Position numbers and translations under genes: made by a program. From Gemmatimonadota bacterium (GTDB taxonomy: Bacteria > Gemmatimonadota > Gemmatimonadetes > Gemmatimonadales > GWC2-71-9), in NCBI GenBank assembly GCA_003222205.1, contig QHVC01000047.1, forward strand, positions 1 to 48,390: a DNA stretch of 48,390 bases. The letters are read 5' to 3'. This document shows positions 37,801 to 44,700 of the stretch, one piece after another. Position 1 is the first letter of the stretch. The number at the start of each line of letters is the position of its first letter. A model generated the notes under the pieces. The model was not told where the DNA came from and did no database searches. It was given only the letters and a program-made list of their open reading frames with translations.

Positions 37801-39435
37801 AGTGATGAGATTCAGCTGAGCGACTCAACGCTGAATGCGGCGCTGCGCATGGGATACTATTTCGGCCTCTCGGGCAGTACGGATGAGAGGTACCACGGGC
37901 CCGCCGGCTCTCCGGACACCAGCAGGAGTTTCGAGTATGACAATGCCGGGGAACTCACCTCGTATATCGACACGCTTCATAGCTGGGGCCAGCAGACCTC
38001 AGGGTGCAATAACAACCTTCGTGGGGATGAGTGCTCCTCCCACTTCGACACCCCGACTTTGCTCCGCTGGGTCAGTTACACCTACGACCGCGTCGGCAAC
38101 CGGCAAGATCCCGTAGCGCCGGCGGGAGGGCTTGACGTTGGGAACCGGTTGCGCCGCTGGCAGCAATACCGCATGGACTACGACGTGGCGGGAAATCTCA
38201 TTCTGAAGCGCACGGTGAGCGCTACCGACACGACGGTCGTTTTGCGGAGAGACTCGCTGTTCTGGAGCGCTCTGGGAAGGCTCGATAGCGTCCGTACGCG
38301 AGACAGCGTTGGCGCCTTGACCAAGGTCGCCTTCGGTTACGACGGGTTGGGGCGAAGAGTTCGGAAATCGAGCGCCTCCGGAACAAGCCGCTTTCTCTGG
38401 GATGGTGATGCGCTTTTGATGGAGCTCGACACGCTGGGGAATCGGGTGGCCGAGTACACCTACAACCCGGCGGTCGACGCTCCACAGAGCGTGGTGCGCC
38501 ACGATCTCGGGGATGCGATCTACTACTATCTGCAAGGGGTCGAGGGCAACATTCTGGCGCTCCTCCAGCGGAACGGGACGAGTGTCACGATCGCGAATCA
38601 GTACCGCGAGGGTCCGTTCGGTGATGAGAGGGTGGCTAACGGCACGGCTCCAAACGCCCTCCGTCACGCCGGCCGGGAGTATGACTCGGAGACGCAGTTC
38701 TACTACTTCCGTGCCAGGTACTACGACCCTGCCGTCGGTCGCTTTATTTCGGAGGATCCGTTAGGCCTGGGTGCTGGGATAAACCAATACGCTTACGCCG
38801 GGAACGATCCCGTGAATCGTGGGGATCCAAGCGGCCTGAGCGGCGGTTGCAGCTCAACTCCTAAACTGATGGCGTCCGCAGCGTCCTCCGCGAGCTGCTC
38901 GAGCGGTGGTGGTAGCTCGAACATGGACATTGCCGATGCGGTCGATGCATGGTTTTGGTCGAATTTCGGCTTTGGGCTCTCTGATGCGTTGGCCATGCCG
39001 GGTGACGATATCCTGTTCTTCATTAACCCTTACGGTTACGCGCAGTGGGAGGTCAAGGGTGGCGTAGCAGAATTCGCCGACGACTTCCAAGGAACCCAAT
39101 TCGGTCGCGAACGGAAGTGGGTAATCCCAGGTTTGCAGAAGAGATGCCCTCTCGTTGCTGGTCGGAGTCTCGTTGAAGGACGCGTGAACGATGGAGGGGA
39201 TTTCGTCTACGTCACTGGTCTGGTGCTCTTGCATCGGACCTCGGATCGCGGCAAACCCTATGTCCTTACGGGAAAGGGATACTATGCGGGGCGTATCTCG
39301 GTGTATGGTACGCCCTACTACCTGTTCAAGTTGTTCGGTATTGATATTCCGGGCAAACCTTATGGTGGCCCGGTGACAGGTACCTTAGACTGTGTGACTG
39401 GTGTGGCGGAACTCCAGGGTTTTAGTGTCAACTAA
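34831..39435 (+). CDS. Full-length secreted RHS/YD-repeat protein with a C-terminal tip of unknown activity
   Basis: Signal-like MIAPRLWPSVLLAVALFPG, Ig-like domain, YD repeats, RHS core REYDSETQFYYFRARYYDPAVGRFISEDPLGLGAGINQYAYAGNDPVNRGDPSGL. Confidence 0.88.
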   Translation: MIAPRLWPSVLLAVALFPGTTPPRLRTRIASHRISLPGTSAKTCPKLPQGPSGAEPDVLSEAGPPTYVDYAVSVTPDGSPVTWSAYTNGHTSTFTVTNTGLCGDTYTFAKSAWGPISGVSLNKTSFTLQPGTNTTVVATYNVGPPGTGVLTLTATGVNGLESDNGTFNVTVPLLNGPVISLAAHNGAYRDVSKCVAACFDAVASYATPPYFSLDVPRSIQLIYTSAQAKPMGLVQVDATDTTSVSPVKMSLLLRRPDGTFVNFTNGSQELFFVWAAGANRLVAQFDASTLASGAYAYVAVVRSYRADNSFRENLAPVRVLISNEQNSPFGAGWSIAGLQRLFFQSDSSIAITEGNGSVAYFGSAASCQSSCSYPSSASDFSTLTSRGSWPDNVKFDRRYPDGTTYSFFTDGRLAYVKDRFGNTITYSYNGANLLTAIVDPAGKADSLGYSGSNKLLWIKDPGGRLDSVTIDASSNLTRIRDYAGGLPFQGSYDGNHRLLGWSDRRGGAWGVSYDFSGKVASDTAPQVTASGQQLRPTRLYTSIEKGILVDPASGYGTSGNPAPHINTSALRATVTNPRGYTTAYALDRYGAPTRIEEPLGRTTAFQRDTSAHVTRDSLPSGQVIKYTWSGPNLTQRWDSATGRTINYLYEMTYNRDTLVYGDVDTVRNRWHGGHLDSTLVTGWGAWQTYTYSPSGRLLTRTDPGAHGAIYHYQATGFQNLDTVTSTAGGYTIGKVTRQYDGHGQPLTAVNEVGSTTTLVYDSTGRVFKTIGPLSDTTIQTFDSLYPIQVRDAKGQLYRSWVNALGWADSIADPGGHVDHYGYDANGNLTSWTTRLGQSIQFTYDSLDVARLVIVGNDTTKLYTDPAGRYAAVSNRESTDTLRFDVAGRPLVAITCRVLAAGNAAQCFRDSSSYQIRDRRTATVVAAPGIWGGSQFSILYHYNNRSVLDTLTNFAGEKATFASNPELMPAGTTLLGLNNLSIAFEYVWNHRSDEIQLSDSTLNAALRMGYYFGLSGSTDERYHGPAGSPDTSRSFEYDNAGELTSYIDTLHSWGQQTSGCNNNLRGDECSSHFDTPTLLRWVSYTYDRVGNRQDPVAPAGGLDVGNRLRRWQQYRMDYDVAGNLILKRTVSATDTTVVLRRDSLFWSALGRLDSVRTRDSVGALTKVAFGYDGLGRRVRKSSASGTSRFLWDGDALLMELDTLGNRVAEYTYNPAVDAPQSVVRHDLGDAIYYYLQGVEGNILALLQRNGTSVTIANQYREGPFGDERVANGTAPNALRHAGREYDSETQFYYFRARYYDPAVGRFISEDPLGLGAGINQYAYAGNDPVNRGDPSGLSGGCSSTPKLMASAASSASCSSGGGSSNMDIADAVDAWFWSNFGFGLSDALAMPGDDILFFINPYGYAQWEVKGGVAEFADDFQGTQFGRERKWVIPGLQKRCPLVAGRSLVEGRVNDGGDFVYVTGLVLLHRTSDRGKPYVLTGKGYYAGRISVYGTPYYLFKLFGIDIPGKPYGGPVTGTLDCVTGVAELQGFSVN

Positions 39436-39497
39436 CGCACAGGCGGTGGCCCAAGAGCATCATTATTCTCTTCCTTTGGGAATCGAGGCAGCCTGTT

Positions 39498-40112
39498 ATG
39501 AGACAGATCGGAGGGATTCTTGTGGCGGTGCTTGGCATCAGCTGCGCCATATGGGAGGGAGGTTCAGGTAACATGCTTTCGTGGGACTCGCCTGAATTCC
39601 GCCAAGCAAGGATGGCACTCATAGTGCTGCGAGCAATTCGTGAGGACTCGTCGCCGCTGGGTGAGGGCTATATGTTCCATCCCTCTCGTCAGGTGCTTGT
39701 AGAGCATGATGCCGCGGCGTTCCTGGCGAATCAACTTAAACCTGTCCTATGCACGTCGTCCGCCATCGAGGGAAGTCTGTCTATAGACTGTCGCCACTTG
39801 GTGACAGATGATTCCGTGCGGCCTTGGGATGTACAAGGAGAACAAATGCTTCTTGAGTTAAGGGAGGCTCTGCGAGACCTGAATCCAGCGTCACAACCGA
39901 TCACTGATAGTAGCCTCATCCTGGTAACCGGACCTAGAGAATCTGAGTTGTTTCCTCTCACGGACTTGGAAGCCTTTATTCGTGACTTCCGGATTCCCTT
40001 TTCGTTTTCGATTGTTCCCCCCCACATTGAGGGCCGCTCGAGGGGAGCGGTTGCAGTCTTCAGCATTGGGCCTACCGACATGATCGAGACGGGTTCGGGA
40101 CCGAAGCCGTAG
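39498..40112 (+). CDS. Exported hypothetical protein; first of three tandem paralogs downstream of the RHS tip (candidate immunity)
   Basis: Signal-like MRQIGGILVAVLGISCAIW; paralogous to the next two degraded units. Confidence 0.6.
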   Translation: MRQIGGILVAVLGISCAIWEGGSGNMLSWDSPEFRQARMALIVLRAIREDSSPLGEGYMFHPSRQVLVEHDAAAFLANQLKPVLCTSSAIEGSLSIDCRHLVTDDSVRPWDVQGEQMLLELREALRDLNPASQPITDSSLILVTGPRESELFPLTDLEAFIRDFRIPFSFSIVPPHIEGRSRGAVAVFSIGPTDMIETGSGPKP

Positions 40113-40122
40113 ACAGAACGCG

Positions 40123-40663
40123 GTGATAGATACACCCGACAGTGATTTGTTGTCGGCCCGTGTTGCGCTTGTTGCGCTCCGGGCGGGACTCGCCGATCGA
40201 GAGAACGCTAAACCGAACGCGTTTGTTATCGAGCCCGATTCGATTGTCCTTAGTCAGGCCCAAGCGGGCTGAAGCTCTTGCGAGCCTGGAGAAGCCCATG
40301 GCATGCGAGGGCAGTGTTGCAAATGAGCTTCTAAGCGTTAGATGTAGCACCATCGTGCGGCCTGACCTTCTGGGTTTTCAAGAGGAAGACTCGAACGAGA
40401 CGATCTCGGAGTTCCAGATTGCGGTTCGCGGTATGGACCAACTCAAGGACCCTGACCCAATCGTTGAACTTCGAGGGTACCATGAATCGTTGCTTGTTCC
40501 GTTTCACATCGTGGAGAGTTTCTTTCGAGACTATTGCCTGTCAAGCTATGGCGTGAGATTGGATCCCGTAGATGATAGTGCGCGATCACGTGGAGCCTCA
40601 GCAGTGTTGACATTTGGGCGTGGAGAATTCCGCATGGATGAACCAACGGATCACCTCCGATAG
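40123..40663 (+). pseudogene. Second tandem paralog, frameshifted
   Basis: SDLLSARVALVALRAGLADRENAKPNAFVIEPDSIVLSQAQAG* then, in another frame, LASLEKPMACEGSVANELLSVRCSTIVRPD...HIVESFFRDYCLSSYGVRLDPVDDSARSRGASAVLTFGRGE, versus the intact copy. Confidence 0.75.
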
Positions 40664-40699
40664 CAGAGCGGTCGAGATGTGGCTGTGCTCCCTGATGAA

Positions 40700-41213
40700 G
40701 GCGCGTTCGGATGAGGGACCCCGACCTTGCCGCGGCGGCTTTGACCGTAATGGCGCTTAAGGCATCGCTGCCCTAGGGTTCTGCACCACGATCGTCGAAG
40801 TGGGTCCTCCTTCCCGAGAATAGAATTGTCACTCCGGAAGACCTTGTTCGTATCTTGGCCCGAAAACCCAAGCCCCTTGACTGTGCGGCCCAGCCTGTTG
40901 CCGACGGTATCGGGGTCCTCTGCAAGTTTCCCGTTGATACGAACCAGGTCCGGTTCCATCGCCTAGCGGCCGACAACATTAGTAGGCAGGTCCAGGCTGT
41001 TCACACAGGCGCCATGAGCGACCTACGGGTGCTGGTGCAGGGACTTGATGAAATCGATGGTCATTCCATTTGAGGTTCATCAGGCGTGGCTGTCTGAATA
41101 CTTTGTGCGCCGTTCTAGGTACCTACTCCGGTTCAACCCGCCGCCACCACAAGCCATCAGCGCGGGGGCAGAAATGCTGGTCACTCTAGGCCGCGCCGAT
41201 GATGTCGATTAGC
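40700..41213 (+). pseudogene. Third, more degraded tandem paralog
   Basis: DLAAAALTVMALKASLP*...NRIVTPEDLVRILARKPKPLDCAAQPVADGI and, in another frame, VIPFEVHQAWLSEYFVRRSRYLLRFNPPPPQAISAGAEMLVTLGRADDVD*. Confidence 0.65.
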
Positions 41214-41455
41214 CTCTCGAAATCCACGACACGACTGGAACGTGAGACACAACCTTGAGCGGTTCCTCGGACGTTGATCGCTAGTGGGCGTCCCAACTCA
41301 ACTGTTCAGGCTGACTGTTCCCTCATCCTCCAAATTCTCCAACTGGGTTCAACCAATTCCCTAGCCCGAATCGCTCCCGGGAAGCGCGCCGGGTCCGGCG
41401 TGAATGCCGGAAACACGGCGCTCAGGTCCTGGGCACCGAGGTGGCGCGCCAAGCT

Positions 41456-41602
41456 GCGGATCGGGCCCGACCCCCGGCAGCTCCGCCCCGATCGACCCGG
41501 CCACGTGGCCCAGCCGCGAGAACTGGATCCACTCACCCAGCCTCGACCATCGGGACCACCCGCCCCTAGGTTCTTGGCTACGCCGAGTCTCGGATTCAGA
41601 GG
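41456..41602 (-). pseudogene. Internal/3' remnant of the 47541-48390 gene
   Basis: ccggcagctccgccccgatcgacccggccacgtggcccagccgcgagaactggatccac ... gcctcgaccatcgggaccacccgcccctaggttcttggctacgccgag versus the 47630-47800 region. Confidence 0.8.
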
Positions 41603-41605
41603 CCT

Positions 41606-41676
41606 CCGGGAGCGCGAATTCGCACCCTCACCGCGCGAATTCGCGCGAAAATCAGTCGGCGCGAATCGGTAACTAG
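41606..41676 (+). pseudogene. Duplicated 3' tail of bEBP-3 carrying the palindromic activator sites (41614-41623, 41632-41647)
   Basis: ANSHPHRANSRENQSARIGN* versus bEBP-3 ANSQVRRANSRANQSMGIGN*; two GCGAATTCGC palindromes with centres 21 bp apart. Confidence 0.8.
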
Positions 41677-41698
41677 CGTCACTACAAGGCGGTGGGCG

Positions 41699-41714
41699 GG
41701 GCATGGGACCTGCC
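41699..41714 (+). promoter_or_regulatory. Sigma-54-type -24/-12 promoter for RHS 41750-47425
   Basis: gGGcatgggacctGCc; 10-nt GG/GC spacing; 35 nt before GTG 41750. Confidence 0.6.
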
Positions 41715-41749
41715 CTTACGGGACTCGGACCCTCATCCGGAGCCGCCCC

Positions 41750-44700
41750 GTGGTCGCTCGTCGTGGTTCTCTCGGCGCCTTGCTCGCCGTGGCCGCCGTT
41801 CTCGCATCGGCCGCTCCCTCGACCGACCAAATCAGTGTAACTCCGGACGCCGGCTCCCTCATAGTCCCTTTGAACTCCCTGGAAAAAACAGTCTCATTCA
41901 CGCTGTACACTGGGGCTAGCACCCAGCAGACCTGGCATGTCTCGCCTGTCTGCTCCGGCGTTATCACAAATTGCTGGGCTCCTAACGGCTACGACGTCAC
42001 GTTCATGCAGGCGACTGGCGTACCGATCAAGTTCTCCACACCCTTGGCAGGCTCTGGTACGATCACCTTGACCGCCTCCAGGCTCGGCGTCTCCGATTCC
42101 GGCTGGTACAACGTCACCGTGGACGGGACTCCTCCCGACATTCGGTTGCTCGCGCCCTCGGGCGACGTGGGAGTCGAGTACCCCACCATCCAGCTCGCTT
42201 GGTGCGACAACACCTCGCTGGATGCGGCGAGCCGCTGGATCAAGGTGAATGGCGTCGACAAGACGACGAGCTTCGATTATGTCGGCGGCGGTCCCCCGGA
42301 CTGCGTGGTGAAGGCGACCTCCACCACCTCCAGCGTCTCGCTCGTGGTGGGGAGCAACACGGTCGCGGCGCACATCTGCGACGCTGCTTCGAACTGCACG
42401 TTCGCGAGCTTCTCGATCACGCGGGTGACCTACGGCGTGGCGGTGACGCCAGACGGCGCGACCACCCCGCAGCGCCCCGCCAATACCTCGGGCTACAGCG
42501 AGAATTTCACGGTGCAGAACACGGGGACCGGGCAGGACAATTACAGCCTCTCATGCGGCGGCTCGGCGAACGTGACGTGCACGGGGTTGACGATCGATGG
42601 CGTACCCGCGTCCAGTGTAAACTTGGTCGGCGGCGCCCTGAAAACGGTCGTGGCCTCGTACAATGTGGGCGCCGTGGGGACTGGGACGCTGAGTCTGACG
42701 GCGACGGGGACTTACGCCAGCGACGGAGGCAGCTTCACCGTCCCCGTGGTCACTCCGAGTGCTCAGCCGTCGATCGTGGATGTCAGCGCCGTGAACCCTG
42801 GCACCTTCGTTGGCCGCGACCTCTGCCTCACGATTGCGGCCGGCCCCGCTGCCGCTTCCGAATGCGGCGACCTCCGGATCGTCCACGCGCTTCCGCCGAC
42901 CCGGACGATGAACAGGGCGCGGACGCCAACGCTCTTGTACAACAGCCAAACGGCGCACCCCTACCCCATCGTTGCGGCCAACGTGACCCTGCCGTCAGGA
43001 GCGACGGTCCCGGACAGTGTGACCGGGACCTTGACCATCGGCGGGGTGACGCGTGCCCGCGCGAAGTGGCTGGGCAACCAGTGGTCGCCCGGCCAGACTC
43101 GGCGCGTCGCGTTCGGCTTCGATGCATTGAACGACGCGACCGGCGTCTACTCCTACACCCTTGAGATCCGTAACTGGTATCCTGACCCCACTCCCAGCCA
43201 GCCAACGACGGTGAATGCGGAGGTCGTCATTGTAAACCGCAGCGGCAGCCCCTTCGGTGCGGGCTGGTGGCTTGCGGGCCTTGAAGAGTTCCGGTGGATC
43301 GCCGACGGGCGAAAGCTCGTGATCGGCGGCGACGGTACGATTCGTGTGTACTCCACGGTCGCAACGAATCTCTACACTGCCCCGAACCCCACGCGCCTCG
43401 ATACGCTGGACGGCACGGGTGCCGACTACGTTCGCGTGGCGCCGCATGGTGTTGGCGTGCACTTCAGCGCAGCGACCGGGAAACACATCGCAACCGTCAA
43501 CCGTCTCGGGCAGCGAACGGAGTTCCGCTACGACGACTGCGGTCGACTGAGCCGGATCATGTTGCCGCCCGACACGACGAGCCGCATGTACACCTTCACC
43601 TACACGTCCGCCACGGACTGCACGACCCCGCTGGCGAGCGTCACAGCCCCGCCTGCCGGCGTTCAGACCCGGGTCGCAACGGTCACGGTCGTCGGCGGCC
43701 AGGTCACCACGATTCGAGACCCCGACACGTTCAGCGTGGGCTTCGGCTACGACCCGGGCTTCACGAACCGGATCATCTCCCGGACTGACCAGCGGGGCAA
43801 CACCACGTTCTACTCCTTCGATGCCGCGGGCAAACTCGCTACGGACAGCTTGCCGCTCGGGACGGGGCAGACCCCGATCGTGCAGCGCCTCCGAGCGGTC
43901 GAAGCCGTCGGCCTTACCACGGCCATCGACACGGCGGCGGCGTACACCCGCATGGACGGCCCACGCGTGGATGTGGCCGATACGAGTGCGCTCTGGCTGG
44001 ACCGGTTCGGGGCGCCGCGGCGGATCGTGAACTCGCTGGGCTACGAGACCGTGATCAAGCGGGAGAACCCGATGTTCGCCGGGTTGGCAACCGAGGTGCG
44101 CAGCCCGGACGGATTCGTCACGCAGGCGAAATACGATCCTCGCGGCAACATCGACACGCTCATCGCGGTCAATCCGCTCGGTGACGGCCGGAACGCCGTC
44201 ACCCGGTATCACTGGGACGCGAAGTGGGACTTCGTCGATTCCATCGTCACCCCGATGGGCGTCACAACGACGATGGGGTACGACGCGCAGAATGGAAGCC
44301 GTCTTTTCCAGCAGGTGGGAGCGGATGTGAACAGGCGAGTCTCATTCAACTACGGCAACGCGCAGAATCTACTCTCATCGGTGGTCGTGCAGTCTATCAA
44401 GGAAGACTCGGTCGTGTATGACGGTCAATGGAATGTGGCGGGCAGCCGGACGGCCAGAGGGTTCTGGACGAGCTACTACAAGGATGCCATCGGCCGTGAT
44501 ACCCTCCTCGTGACGCCCATCGACAGCACCGACAAGACCCGGGGCGGCGCCCAGGACATGACCATTCGCCAGCGGCAGCGGACGGTCTTCACGGTCATGG
44601 ACCGCGATTCGATTATAGAGACCATCGCCCCGAACGGCGCAGAAGAAGTGCGAGTGGACAAGCGCTACGATGGCGCCGGCAACCTGCTTTCACTCGCCCG

